Origin: Frateuria_A sp051900425
GTDB lineage: Bacteria > Pseudomonadota > Gammaproteobacteria > Xanthomonadales > Rhodanobacteraceae
Direction: 5' to 3'
NCBI RefSeq assembly: GCF_051900425.1
Contig: NZ_JBHZGK010000004.1
Span: 283,210 to 347,209, forward strand
Length of the DNA stretch: 64,000 bases
The notes under the pieces are model-generated. The model was given only the letters and a program-made list of their open reading frames with translations. It searched no databases and was not told where the DNA came from. Made by a program: the position numbers and the translations under genes. Below are positions 17,620 to 27,385 of this stretch, in pieces; position 1 is the first letter of the stretch; each line of letters begins with the position of its first letter.

Positions 17620-19389
17620 TCATGCCGAAGGTTCCAGGCAGACCAGGGTGCAGGCGGGATCGAGGCGGCCTTCGGCCAGGGCGGCGATCGCCGACGCCTC
17701 GCCGTGCAACCATCGCGCATCGGGTGTCGGCTTGGCGTCGACGTCGGCTGCACCCTCGCCCAGGTTGCAGTAGACCTTGAGGCAGGCGTCGCCCAGCTGC
17801 CAGCGCGCCTGCAGCGCGCGCTCGCCGAGGGCCTGTGCGCCCAACGGTCGTGCCTGCTCCAGGCGTGGCATCAGGTACTGCCGCCGTTGCGCCAGCAGCA
17901 GGCGGACCAGAGTGAGCCGCGCGAGGCCTTCTGCGCTGCCTGCTTCGGAGGTGTCCAGCGTGGATCGTTCGAAGGTGGCCGGTGCATTCGGATCGGGCAC
18001 GTCGCCCTTGCCGTGGCTTTCGAAGTCGGCGAACTCCTTCCGCCGCCCCTCGCGCACGGCCGTGCGCAGCTCCTCGGTCTGGTGGTCGGTGAAGAACAGG
18101 AACGGCCGGCGGCTGCCCCATTCCTCGCCCATGAACAGCATCGGCACGGAAGGGGTAAGCAGCAGCAAGGCGAGCGCGGCCTCCAGGAGCTTCGGCTCGA
18201 CCAGTTCGGCGAGCCGTTCGCCCAGGGCGCGGTTGCCGACCTGGTCGTGGTTCTGCAGGAATTCGACGAAGCACGACGGGCCCAGGTGGCCGCTCGGTTC
18301 GCCGCGGGGCTTGCCGCGCATCGGCTCGCCCTGCCAGGCAAATCCCTCGCCTAGGCACCGCACCAGCCTGCCCGTGGGGTCGTCGGCATAGGCGCCGTAG
18401 TACCCGGCGCGCTCGCCGGTGAGCATCACGTGCAGCGCGTTATGGAAATCGTCGTTCCACTGCGCGTCGAAGCGGTGCGGCCCGAGCAGGTGCGCCTGGT
18501 TGGCCTCGTTCTCCAGGATCAGGTGCACCTGCCGCCCGTCCATCGCGGCCCGCACGCGGGCGACCAGCGAGAGCAGCCAGGCCGGGTTGTGCAGCGCATG
18601 CACCGCGTCCAGGCGCAGGCCGTCGAAGCGGTATTCCTCCAGCCAGTAGAGCGCGTTGTGCACGAAGAAGTCGCCCACCGGCGGCTGTGCCACGTCGATC
18701 GCGGCACCCCACGGCGTCGAGGGGCCGTCCTTGCGGAAGAACGGCGAGGCGTAGGCGCCCAGGTAATTCCCGTCCGGACCGAAGTGGTTGTAGACCACGT
18801 CCAGGATCATCATCAGCCCCAGCCCGTGCGCCGCGTCGACCAGCGCCTTGAGCTCGTCGGGCGTGCCGTAGGCGGCCGCCGGGGCGAACGGCAGCACGCC
18901 GTCGTAGCCCCAGTTCCGCTCGCCGGGAAACTGCGCGATCGGCATCAGTTCGATCGCGGTGACGCCGAGCGCGTGCAGGCGCGGCAGCATGGCCTGCACG
19001 CCGCGGAAGCCGCCGCAGGCGCCCACGTGCAGCTCGTAGATCACCGCCTCGTGCCATGGCCGCCCGCGCCAGTCGCCGTGCTGCCATTCGAATGCCACGG
19101 GGTCCACCACGACGCTGGCGCCGTGCACGTCGCCGCCCTGCTGCAGCCGCGAGGCCGGGTCGGGCACGCGCAGATCCTCGCCGACGTGGAAGCGATAGCG
19201 GGTGCCGGGCGGCGCCTCCGCACGGCACTCGTGCCAGCCGTCGTCCAGCGTGCGCATCGGCTGCGTTCCGCCCTGCCCGAGCTCCAGTTGCACCTGCACG
19301 ACGTCAGGCGCCCACAGCCGGAAGCGCGTGCGTCCATCGCCTTGCAGTTCGGCGCCGTAAGGCATGGCGTGGCGGAAGCGCCCGCTCAT
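17620..19389 (-). CDS. treZ: Malto-oligosyltrehalose trehalohydrolase (GH13)
   Basis: A 589-residue enzyme with an N-terminal carbohydrate-binding beta domain (TRFRLWAPDVVQVQLEL, residues about 21-37). The catalytic barrel shows VIYELHVGACGGFRGV, LMPIAQFPGERNWGYDGV, DVVYNHFGPDGNYLG, FDGLRLDAVHAL (nucleophile Asp, about 260), LILENEANQAHLL and FLQNHDQVGNRALGERL. It hydrolyses the alpha-1,4 bond next to the trehalosyl end made by TreY, releasing trehalose. Its ATG overlaps the stop of glgX (4 bp), so the two are translationally coupled. Confidence 0.95.
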   Translation of the reverse strand: MSGRFRHAMPYGAELQGDGRTRFRLWAPDVVQVQLELGQGGTQPMRTLDDGWHECRAEAPPGTRYRFHVGEDLRVPDPASRLQQGGDVHGASVVVDPVAFEWQHGDWRGRPWHEAVIYELHVGACGGFRGVQAMLPRLHALGVTAIELMPIAQFPGERNWGYDGVLPFAPAAAYGTPDELKALVDAAHGLGLMMILDVVYNHFGPDGNYLGAYASPFFRKDGPSTPWGAAIDVAQPPVGDFFVHNALYWLEEYRFDGLRLDAVHALHNPAWLLSLVARVRAAMDGRQVHLILENEANQAHLLGPHRFDAQWNDDFHNALHVMLTGERAGYYGAYADDPTGRLVRCLGEGFAWQGEPMRGKPRGEPSGHLGPSCFVEFLQNHDQVGNRALGERLAELVEPKLLEAALALLLLTPSVPMLFMGEEWGSRRPFLFFTDHQTEELRTAVREGRRKEFADFESHGKGDVPDPNAPATFERSTLDTSEAGSAEGLARLTLVRLLLAQRRQYLMPRLEQARPLGAQALGERALQARWQLGDACLKVYCNLGEGAADVDAKPTPDARWLHGEASAIAALAEGRLDPACTLVCLEPSA

Positions 19390-21497
19390 GCACCGTCCTG
19401 CCGCGGCGCGGCCGAAAGCAGCATGACGCTCAGGCCCTTCAGTTCGATCGTGGTTTCCTCGACGTTGCGCTCGGGGGCCTCGGGGTTACCGGTGTCGATG
19501 CGCAGCCGCCAGGGCAACTTCGGTTCGGGCAGCTCGAAGGCGTGGGGTTCGCCGGTGCCGTTGACCAGCAGCAGGGTCACGTCGATGTGGCGTCGCCCCT
19601 TGGCCAGCGCGCGACGCAGCATCAGCAGGCGGCCCTGCGCGTCGTTCCAGTCGCTCTGCTTCATCGCGCTGCCCCGCTCGTTGTACCAGGACACCGGCGC
19701 CAGGCCGGGCAGCAGGTCGGGGCCGCCGTGCATGAAGCTGTCCGCGCGCAGGGTCGGATGCTGCTCGCGCAGGCGGATCAGGCGGGCGACGAAGTCGGTC
19801 AGCGCGTGGCCGCCATCCGCTTGCGCCAGCTTCCAGTCGAACCACGAGATCTCGTTGTCCTGGCAGTAGGCGTTGTTGTTACCCCCCTGGCTGCGGTCAA
19901 ACTCGTCGCCGCCAAGCAGCATCGGCGTGCCGTGCGAAAACAGCAGCGTCGCCAGCATGGCGCGCTTGGCGCGGCCGCGTGCATCGAGGATGGCGGGGTC
20001 GTCGGTGGGTCCTTCGGCACCGTGGTTGTTGCTTTCGTTGTCGTTGGCGCCGTCGCGGTTTTCTTCGCCGTTGGCCTCGTTGTGCTTCTGCTCGTAGCTG
20101 ACCAGGTCCTGCAGGGTGTAGCCGTCGTGCGCGGTGATGAAATTGACCGAGGCCCACGGCCGGCGGTGCTGGTGGTCGAACAGGTCGGCCGAGCCCTGCA
20201 GCCGCCCGGCCAGCGCACCGCGCAGGCCGGCGTCGCCTTTCCAGAAGCGGCGCACGTCGTCGCGGAACTTGCCGTTCCATTCGGCAAAGCCGGGCGGATG
20301 GTTGCCGAGCTGGTAACCGCCGGGACCCACGTCCCACGGCTCGGAGATCAGCTTGACGCCGTTGAGCACCGGGTCCTGGCGCATGGCGTCGAACAGGCCG
20401 CAGTTCGGATCGAAGCCGTTCGCCTCGCGGCCCAGGGTTACGCCCAGGTCGAAGCGGAAGCCGTCGATATGGAAGGTCTGCACCCAGTAGCGCAGCGAAT
20501 CCATCACCAGTTGCAGCACACGCGGGTGCGAGGTGTTGACGGTGTTGCCGGTGCCGGTGTCGTTGATGCAGTGGCGCGGATTGTCGGGCAGCAGGCGGTA
20601 ATAGCTGGCGTTGTCCAGGCCGCGGAAGCTGAGCGTGGGACCCAGTTCGCTGCCCTCGCCCGTGTGGTTGTAGACCACGTCGAGGATCACCTCGATGCCC
20701 GCCGCATGCAGCGCCTGCACGGCGGCGCGGATCTCGTTGAGCGCGCCTTCGGCCAGGTACGACGGTTCCGGGGCGAAGAACGCCAGCGTGTTGTAGCCCC
20801 AATAGTTGCGCAGCTTCATCTCGGTGAGGCGGCGGTCCTGCACGAAGGCATGGATCGGCAGCAGCTCGATCGCCGTGATGCCCAGGTGCACCAGGTGGTC
20901 GATCACGTAGGGGTCGGCCAGCGCGAGGAAGGTGCCCCGCTCGTGCGGCCGGATACGCTTGAGCGTGCGGGTCATGCCCTTGACGTGCGCCTCGTAGACG
21001 ATGGTCTTCGACCACGGCGTGCGCGGGCGTTGCGTGCGACCTTCCCAGTGCATCGGCTCGTCGACCACCACCGCCTTGGGCATGGCCGCGGCGCTGTCGC
21101 GGCGGTCGAAGGAGAGGTCCGCCCGCGGCGAGGACACGCGGTAGCCGTGCAGTACATCCGACCAGCGCAATTGGCCGGCGAGCAGGCGGGCGTACGGGTC
21201 GAGCAGCAGCTTGTTGGGGTTGAAGCGATGGCCCTGCTCCGGTTCGTAGGGGCCGTAGGCGCGGTACCCGTAGAGCTGCCCGCCGCGCAGGCGCGGCAGG
21301 TAGCCGTGCCAGATCTCGTCGGTGCACTCGGGCAGTTCGTAGCGTGCGATCTCGCGGCGACCGGAAGGATCGAACAGGCACAGCTCGATGCGCTCGGCGT
21401 GGGCCGAGAACACGGCGAAGTTGGTGCCGATGCCGTCGCAGTGCGCGCCCAGCGGATACGGCGAGCCCGGTTGCATGCGTTCGGGGAGCGTGGGCAT
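19386..21497 (-). CDS. glgX: Glycogen debranching enzyme (isoamylase type)
   Basis: A 703-residue GH13 enzyme with an N-terminal CBM48 domain (TNFAVFSAHAERIELCLFD) and the isoamylase/GlgX catalytic segments: YEAHVKGMTR, LLPIHAFVQDRRL, NYWGYNTLAFFAPEP, DVVYNHTGEGSELGPT, FHIDGFRFDLGVTLGRE (about 340-356), ISEPWDVGPGGYQLGN, FITAHDGYTLQDLVSY and GTPMLLGGDEFDRSQGGNNN. It removes alpha-1,6 branches from phosphorylase-limit or GlgE-made glucan, giving linear maltodextrin for MalQ and TreY. The 337-bp gap before glgB is filled with palindromic repeats. Confidence 0.95.
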   Translation of the reverse strand: MPTLPERMQPGSPYPLGAHCDGIGTNFAVFSAHAERIELCLFDPSGRREIARYELPECTDEIWHGYLPRLRGGQLYGYRAYGPYEPEQGHRFNPNKLLLDPYARLLAGQLRWSDVLHGYRVSSPRADLSFDRRDSAAAMPKAVVVDEPMHWEGRTQRPRTPWSKTIVYEAHVKGMTRTLKRIRPHERGTFLALADPYVIDHLVHLGITAIELLPIHAFVQDRRLTEMKLRNYWGYNTLAFFAPEPSYLAEGALNEIRAAVQALHAAGIEVILDVVYNHTGEGSELGPTLSFRGLDNASYYRLLPDNPRHCINDTGTGNTVNTSHPRVLQLVMDSLRYWVQTFHIDGFRFDLGVTLGREANGFDPNCGLFDAMRQDPVLNGVKLISEPWDVGPGGYQLGNHPPGFAEWNGKFRDDVRRFWKGDAGLRGALAGRLQGSADLFDHQHRRPWASVNFITAHDGYTLQDLVSYEQKHNEANGEENRDGANDNESNNHGAEGPTDDPAILDARGRAKRAMLATLLFSHGTPMLLGGDEFDRSQGGNNNAYCQDNEISWFDWKLAQADGGHALTDFVARLIRLREQHPTLRADSFMHGGPDLLPGLAPVSWYNERGSAMKQSDWNDAQGRLLMLRRALAKGRRHIDVTLLLVNGTGEPHAFELPEPKLPWRLRIDTGNPEAPERNVEETTIELKGLSVMLLSAAPRQDGA

Positions 21498-21834
21498 CAG
21501 ATGTTCCGCTTCGTGTGGGCACGGGTGTGCCGGGCTGGGGCAAGGCTTCCCCCATCCGCCCTTCGGGCACCTTCCCCCGCAGGCGGGGGAAGGACCGGTT
21601 GTGGTGAGATCCGGCCTTGGGCCCGTTCGCCGGTACGCATTTGGGGAGTGGGGGGCCGGGCTGAGGCAAGGCTTCCCCCATCCGCCCTTCGGGCACCTTC
21701 CCCCGCGGGCGGGGGAAGGATCGGCTTTGGGGAGGCCCGGTAGTGAGCCTTCCCCCGTTCCACGGGGGAAGGCGCCGACAGGCGGATGGGGGTGGACGGA
21801 GCGCGATACCCCACGCCGCAGGCAAACCCTACGC
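21498..21834. repeat. Three extragenic palindromes between glgB and glgX
   Basis: Two direct copies (21546-21595 and 21671-21720) share CATCCGCCCTTCGGGCACC followed by CTTCCCCCG-C(A/G)GG-CGGGGGAAGG, 125 bp apart. A third, partial copy in the opposite orientation lies at 21748-21793 (CCTTCCCCCGTTCCACGGGGG, ending in GGCGGATGGGGG). Nothing gene-like is seen in the spacer. Such hairpins could stabilise or attenuate the glgB-glgX transcript. Confidence 0.8.
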
Positions 21835-24009
21835 TCATGCCCGATCCGCCAGATAGATCAGCGTAGCCAGCGGCGGCAGCGACAGCGCCAGCGAGTGCGA
21901 TTGCCCATGGACCGGCACCGGCTCCGCCTGCGCCTCGTCCTGCCCCACGCCGGAGCCGCCGTAGCGGGCATCGTCGCTGTTGATCGCCAGCTCCCAGCGG
22001 CCTTCGCGCGGCACGCCGATGCGGTAGTCATGCAGCGGCGTCGGCGTGAGGTTGCTCACCACCAGTGCCGGGCGCGCGCCCTCAGCGAAGCGCAGCCAGG
22101 CGAACACGCTGTTGCCCGCGTCGTCGCCGATGGCCCAGCGGAAGCCGCGTGGATCGCCGTCCCACGCGTGCAGTGCCGGCTCGCGCGCGAGCAGATGGTT
22201 GAGGTCGCGCAGCAGTTGCTGCACGCCCCGGTGGCGCGGATCGTCCAGCAGGTGCCACGGCAGCTGCGCGTCATGGTTCCACTCGGTCGGCTGCGCCAGT
22301 TCGCCGCCGGCGAACAGCAGCTTCTTGCCCGGATGGGCCCACATGAAGCCGTAGTAGGCACGCAGGTTGGCGAAGCGCTGCCAGTCGTCGCCCGGCATGC
22401 GGCCGAGCAACGACCGCTTGCCGTGCACGACCTCGTCGTGCGAGAGCGGCAGCACGTAATGCTCCGAATACGCGTACACCATCGAGAACGTCATCTCGTG
22501 GTGGTGCCAGCGCCGATGGATCGGATCGCGCGACATGTACTCGAGCGTGTCGTGCATCCAGCCCATGTTCCACTTGTAGTCGAAGCCCAGGCCGCCGTCG
22601 GTGGGCGCGCGCGTGACTCCGGGCCAGGCGGTCGATTCCTCGGCGATGGTGAGCACACCCGGATGCCGCTGGTGCACGACCGTGTTGAAGCGCTTGAGGA
22701 AGGCGATCGATTCGAGGTTCTCGCGCCCGCCGTGGATATTGGGCACCCATTCGCCGTGCTTGCGGCTGTAGTCGCGATAGAGCATCGAGGCGACCGCGTC
22801 CACGCGCAGGCCGTCGATGTGGAAGCGCTCGACCCAGGCCAGTGCGCTGCCGATCAGGAAGCCGGACACCTCGTTGCGGCCCAGGTTGTAGATGAGCGTG
22901 TTCCAGTCCTGGTGGAAACCCTCGCGCGGGTCGGCGTGTTCGTACAGCGCGGTGCCGTCGAAGCGCGCCAGGCCGTGCGCGTCGGTGGGAAAGTGCGCGG
23001 GCACCCAGTCGACGATCACGCCCAGCCCCGCCTCGTGGCAGCGGTCGACGAAACGCGCGAACGCCTCCGGCGGGCCGAAGCGCGCGGTGGGTGCGTACTG
23101 GCCCAGCGGCTGGTAGCCCCATGAGCCGCCGAACGGGTGCTCGGCGACCGGCAACAGCTCGAGGTGGGTGAAGCCCATGCCGACCAGGTAGGGAATCAGG
23201 CGTTCGGCCAGGCCGTCCCAGCCGGGGGATTCGCCCTGCTCGTCGCGCCACCAGGAACCGGCGTGCAGCTCGTAGATCGACAGCGGCGCATCGAGCCGCT
23301 GGCGCATGGCGCGTTCGGCCATCCAGGCGTGGTCGGTCCAGCGGAACGGCGCATCGGGGGCGACCACCGAGGCGGTCGCCGGCGGCGGCTCGGTCGCCAG
23401 CGCTACCGGGTCGGCCTTCTGCTGCACCGAGAAGTCGGCGCCGAGGATCTCGTACTTGTAGCGCGCGCCGGCGCGCAGGCCCGGCACGAACAGCTCCCAC
23501 ACCCCGTGCGGCAGGCGCACGCGCATCGGGTGGCGGCGCCCGTCCCACTGGTTGAAGTCGCCGACCACGCTGACCCGCCGCGCGTTCGGCGCCCATACGG
23601 CAAAGCGTACGCCCGGCACGCCATCACGCTCGACCGGGTGCGCACCGAGCTGACGCCAGAGCTCCGGGTGCTGGCCCTGTGCGAGCAGGTCCAGGTCGTG
23701 GTCATCGAGCAGGGTGCCGAAGGCGTAGGGATCGTCCAGCTCCTGCGCCGCCGTCGGCCAGTGCACGCGCAGGCGATAGCCGCCCTCGCCCGGCACCGGG
23801 CCGGCGAACAGACCATCGGCCACGGGTTCGAGCGGGCCAAGGACCTGGCCCTGGCGGTCGATCGCCTCGACACCGTGCGCGCCCGGCTGCAGCGTGCGCA
23901 CCACGCGCTGGCCATCGACCTGATGCGGTCCGAGTACCGCGAACGGATCGGCATGGCGCGCCTGCAGCAGCGCGTCGACGGCACCGGGATCGGGACGCCA
24001 GCGGCTCAC
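21835..24009 (-). CDS. glgB: 1,4-alpha-glucan branching enzyme (GH13)
   Basis: A 724-residue protein with the full-length two-domain N-terminus: an early beta domain (DPFAVLGPHQVDGQRVVRTL), then CBM48 (VRFAVWAPNARRVSVVGDFNQWDGRRHPM). Catalytic segments are SWGYQPLGQYAPTARFGPP, FHIDGLRVDAVASMLYRDYS (nucleophile Asp, about 400), LTIAEESTAWPGVTR (acid Glu, about 453) and LPLSHDEVVHGKRSL. It makes alpha-1,6 branches in the linear glucan produced by GlgE. Its start overlaps the stop of treS by 4 bp, so the two are coupled. Confidence 0.97.
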   Translation of the reverse strand: MSRWRPDPGAVDALLQARHADPFAVLGPHQVDGQRVVRTLQPGAHGVEAIDRQGQVLGPLEPVADGLFAGPVPGEGGYRLRVHWPTAAQELDDPYAFGTLLDDHDLDLLAQGQHPELWRQLGAHPVERDGVPGVRFAVWAPNARRVSVVGDFNQWDGRRHPMRVRLPHGVWELFVPGLRAGARYKYEILGADFSVQQKADPVALATEPPPATASVVAPDAPFRWTDHAWMAERAMRQRLDAPLSIYELHAGSWWRDEQGESPGWDGLAERLIPYLVGMGFTHLELLPVAEHPFGGSWGYQPLGQYAPTARFGPPEAFARFVDRCHEAGLGVIVDWVPAHFPTDAHGLARFDGTALYEHADPREGFHQDWNTLIYNLGRNEVSGFLIGSALAWVERFHIDGLRVDAVASMLYRDYSRKHGEWVPNIHGGRENLESIAFLKRFNTVVHQRHPGVLTIAEESTAWPGVTRAPTDGGLGFDYKWNMGWMHDTLEYMSRDPIHRRWHHHEMTFSMVYAYSEHYVLPLSHDEVVHGKRSLLGRMPGDDWQRFANLRAYYGFMWAHPGKKLLFAGGELAQPTEWNHDAQLPWHLLDDPRHRGVQQLLRDLNHLLAREPALHAWDGDPRGFRWAIGDDAGNSVFAWLRFAEGARPALVVSNLTPTPLHDYRIGVPREGRWELAINSDDARYGGSGVGQDEAQAEPVPVHGQSHSLALSLPPLATLIYLADRA

Positions 24010-27000
24010 GTGCCCGCCCCGCCAATGGCGGCCTCGTCGGTCAACCGCAGCAGTCCCTGCAACGGCACGCCGAGCCAGCCCGGCCGATTGGCCGCTTCGT
24101 AGGCGATCTCGTAGGCGGCCTTGTCGAGCAGGAACAGTTCAAGCATCGGCGCCAGCGCGTCGGCGTCGATCCAGCGCACCGGCGCGCGCTCGAGGACCGC
24201 GACATAGGCAGCCAGGAACACTTCGGAAGCGCGCAGGCGGAAGCGCTCCAGGAACGGCGCGAACAGCGGATCCTCGATCGGCGCCATGCCCTCCTCGCCA
24301 CGCTGCGCGACGGCCGCGACGTAGTCCAGCGAGCGCAGGAAGCCGGCGACGTCGCGCAGCGGCGTGGTCTTGATGCGCCGCTCCTCGAGCGGACGCGCCG
24401 GCTCGCCTTCGAAGTCGATCAGCCAGGCGTCGCCCTGCACCACCAGCACCTGGCCCAGGTGGAAGTCGCCGTGCACGCGCGTGCGCAGCGCGCCTTCGCC
24501 GTGCCGTGCCAGCGCATCGATGCGCCGGCACAGCGCCTCGCGCCGTTCGAACAGGCGCTCGCGCTGTGCACGCAGGGCGCCGTCCTCGGGGTCGAGGCCC
24601 TCCAGGGCTTCCAGCGCACGCTGCAGTTGCGCACGCGCGTCGGCCGCCCAGCCGTCCAGATGGGAGGCGTCGGCGGTTTCGGGCCGGAAGGCGTCGTCCT
24701 CGCTCGGCTGCGCGAGGACGGCATGCAGTTCGCCCAGGCGCGTGCCGACGGCCGCAGCGAAGTTGTCGTAGTCGGCCAGGATCTCCGCGCGTGCTGCGTC
24801 GTCCTCGGCGTGGCTGAACTCGTCCCAGGTGCGTTGCAGGTAATCGAGCGTCCAGCGCCAGGCGTCGCCCTGGTTGCGCACGAAGCCCTGCAGCACGGCC
24901 AGTGCCGAGGGAATGCCGTCGGCACCCACGTGCAGCACCTCGCCCAGCAATGGCGGCGTGTTGGCGTAGCCGACGCGGGTCAGGTGGCGGCCCATCTCCA
25001 GCTCGGGGTTGATGCCGTGCGCGATGTGCCGGTAGAGCTTGAGCATGCCGCGCTCGTGCACGATCACGGAGCTGTTCGATTGCTCGGCCGACAGCCAGCG
25101 GTTCTCGGCGTCGGGCGGGAAGTCGAGCGCGTCGAAGGCCGGGGTTGCGGTGAAGCGGATCGCCCCGCCTCGCTTGAGCGGCATCTCCAGCCGCTGGCGC
25201 AGGCCCCGCAGCAGGCCGGAGATGAACGCATCGAGCACGAAACCGTCGGTGAGGTAGCCCACGCGGCGCCCGCGGCGCACCCGGGCCAACGCCAGCTGCT
25301 GTGCGCGGGCCGGCGGGTTCTCGTCCTCCCAGATGATGCCCAGCGGCAGGCAGTAGCGCTCGATGCCGCCATCGTCGAGCGTGGCGATGATTTCGGTGAT
25401 CACCAGGTCCTCGCCGCGATCCGGCCAGGGCTGGCCGTACATCATGCTGATCGATGCGATGCCGCGGTCCTTGGCACCGAACCAGCGGCGCCGGCCGAGG
25501 TAGGTCGGCAGCACGTCGCGCTCGACCACGCCGCGATGGTGCGCCATGACCGGGCCTTCCACCAGCGGGCCGCGCAGCACCAGTGTTTCGTATTCCGGCA
25601 TGGGCTCGGCCGGCGGCTGGTGCCACGACGGCATCTGCGCATTGGCGCAAAGCTGGAAGGCGTAGAAGCCGAACGGCGGCAGCGTCAGCAGGTAGGGCAG
25701 CCGGCCGATCGGCGGGAACGGCGTACCGCCGAGGATCTCCACCGGCACGCGACCGTCGAAGGAGCCCAGGTCCAGCTCGACCGCCTGCAGCGTGCGCGAC
25801 ATGTTGGCCACACACAGCACCTGCTCGTCCTCGTACTCGCGCAGGTAGGCCAGGATCTTGCGGTTGCCCGGATAGAGGAACTTGATGCTGCCCCGGCCGA
25901 ATGCCTTGTAGCGCTTGCGCACCGCCAGCACGCGACGGGTCCAGTTGAGCAGCGAGTGCGGGTCGCGCGCCTGTGCCTCGGCGTTGACCGCCTGGTAGCC
26001 ATAGAGCGGGTCCATGATCGGCGGCAGCACCAGCTTGGCCGGGTCCGCCTTGGAGAAGCCGCCGTTGCGGTCCATCGACCACTGCATCGGCGTGCGCACG
26101 CCGTCGCGGTCGCCCAGGTGGATGTTGTCGCCCATGCCCAGCTCGTCGCCGTAGTACAGCACCGGCGTGCCGGGCATGGTGATCACCAGCGAGTTCATCA
26201 GCTCGATGCGGCGGCGGTCGCGCTCCAGCAGCGGCGAGAGGCGGCGGCGTATGCCGAGGTTGATGCGCGCGCGACGGTCGGCGGCGTAGGTCTCCCACAG
26301 GTAATCGCGCTCGGCATCGGTCACCATCTCGAGCGTCAGCTCGTCGTGGTTGCGCAGGAAGATCGCCCACTGGCAGTTGTCGGGAATGGCCGGGGTCTGG
26401 CGCATGATGTCGGTGATCGGGAAGCGGTCCTCGCGCGCGATCGCCATGTACATGCGCGGCATCAGCGGGAAGTGGAATGCCATGTGGCATTCGTCGCCAT
26501 CGCCGAAGTAGTCCTGGGTGTCCTCCGGCCACTGGTTCGCCTCGGCCAGCAGCATGCGATCGGGATAGTGCTCGTCGATCTCCTTGCGGATCAGCTTGAG
26601 GATGTCGTGCGTCTCGGGCAGGTTCTCGTTGTTGGTGCCCTCGCGCTCGATCAGGTAAGGCACCGCGTCCAGCCGCAGGCCATCGACGCCCATGTCGAGC
26701 CAGAAGCGCATCACGCCGAGCACCGCCTTGATCACGGCGGGGTTGTCGAAGTTGAGATCCGGCTGGTGCGAGAAGAAGCGGTGCCAGAAGTACTGGCCGG
26801 CGACCGCGTCCCAGGTCCAGTTCGATTTCTCGGTGTCGAGGAAGATGATGCGCGTGCCCGGGTAGGCCTGGTCGGTGTCCGACCACACGTAGAAGTTGCG
26901 CGCGGCCGAACCGGGCTTGGCCAGGCGGGCGCGCTGGAACCACGGGTGCTGGTCGGACGTGTGGTTGATCACCAGCTCGGTGATGACGCGCAGGCCGCGC

Positions 27001-27308
27001 GCGTGCGCTGCGGCGATGAAGCGCTTGGCGTCGGCGAGTCGCCCATAGTCCGGATGGACGTCCTTGTACTCGGAGATGTCGTAGCCGTCGTCGCGGCGCG
27101 GGCTGGGGTAGAACGGCAGCAGCCAGAGCGTGTTGACGCCCAGTTCGGCGATGTAGTCGAGCTTGTCGATCAGGCCCTGGAAATCGCCGACGCCGTCGTC
27201 GTTGGAATCGAAGAACGACTTGACGTGCACCTGGTAGATGATCGCGTCCTTGTACCAGAGCGGATCGCTGGTGAAGCTTCGCTTGGGAGTCCGGGGATGG
27301 GCGCTCAT
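24006..27308 (-). CDS. treS: Trehalose synthase fused to maltokinase (TreS-Pep2)
   Basis: The ATG at 27306-27308 follows AAGGAG and gives 1100 residues; the open frame starts 13 codons earlier. Residues of about 15-550 are the GH13 trehalose synthase (PLWYKDAIIYQVHVKSFFDS, LWLLPFYPSPRRDDGYDI, VDGLRLDAVPYL about 206-217, LRNHDELTLEMV). Residues of about 580-1100 are a maltokinase of the aminoglycoside-phosphotransferase fold (WFGAKDRGI, VHGDFHLGQVLV about 945, WLIDFEGEPARPLEER). The fusion isomerises trehalose to maltose and phosphorylates maltose to maltose 1-phosphate, the GlgE donor. It is the second gene of the cluster, 199 bp after glgE; the gap holds a long inverted repeat. Confidence 0.96.
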   Translation of the reverse strand: MSAHPRTPKRSFTSDPLWYKDAIIYQVHVKSFFDSNDDGVGDFQGLIDKLDYIAELGVNTLWLLPFYPSPRRDDGYDISEYKDVHPDYGRLADAKRFIAAAHARGLRVITELVINHTSDQHPWFQRARLAKPGSAARNFYVWSDTDQAYPGTRIIFLDTEKSNWTWDAVAGQYFWHRFFSHQPDLNFDNPAVIKAVLGVMRFWLDMGVDGLRLDAVPYLIEREGTNNENLPETHDILKLIRKEIDEHYPDRMLLAEANQWPEDTQDYFGDGDECHMAFHFPLMPRMYMAIAREDRFPITDIMRQTPAIPDNCQWAIFLRNHDELTLEMVTDAERDYLWETYAADRRARINLGIRRRLSPLLERDRRRIELMNSLVITMPGTPVLYYGDELGMGDNIHLGDRDGVRTPMQWSMDRNGGFSKADPAKLVLPPIMDPLYGYQAVNAEAQARDPHSLLNWTRRVLAVRKRYKAFGRGSIKFLYPGNRKILAYLREYEDEQVLCVANMSRTLQAVELDLGSFDGRVPVEILGGTPFPPIGRLPYLLTLPPFGFYAFQLCANAQMPSWHQPPAEPMPEYETLVLRGPLVEGPVMAHHRGVVERDVLPTYLGRRRWFGAKDRGIASISMMYGQPWPDRGEDLVITEIIATLDDGGIERYCLPLGIIWEDENPPARAQQLALARVRRGRRVGYLTDGFVLDAFISGLLRGLRQRLEMPLKRGGAIRFTATPAFDALDFPPDAENRWLSAEQSNSSVIVHERGMLKLYRHIAHGINPELEMGRHLTRVGYANTPPLLGEVLHVGADGIPSALAVLQGFVRNQGDAWRWTLDYLQRTWDEFSHAEDDAARAEILADYDNFAAAVGTRLGELHAVLAQPSEDDAFRPETADASHLDGWAADARAQLQRALEALEGLDPEDGALRAQRERLFERREALCRRIDALARHGEGALRTRVHGDFHLGQVLVVQGDAWLIDFEGEPARPLEERRIKTTPLRDVAGFLRSLDYVAAVAQRGEEGMAPIEDPLFAPFLERFRLRASEVFLAAYVAVLERAPVRWIDADALAPMLELFLLDKAAYEIAYEAANRPGWLGVPLQGLLRLTDEAAIGGAGT

Positions 27309-27385
27309 GCGGAACTCCTTGCATTTCGCTGCCATGGGGCCGCGCACCCGCGTGCGGGCATCGACGCGTCCCGAGGCTGCCCTCT

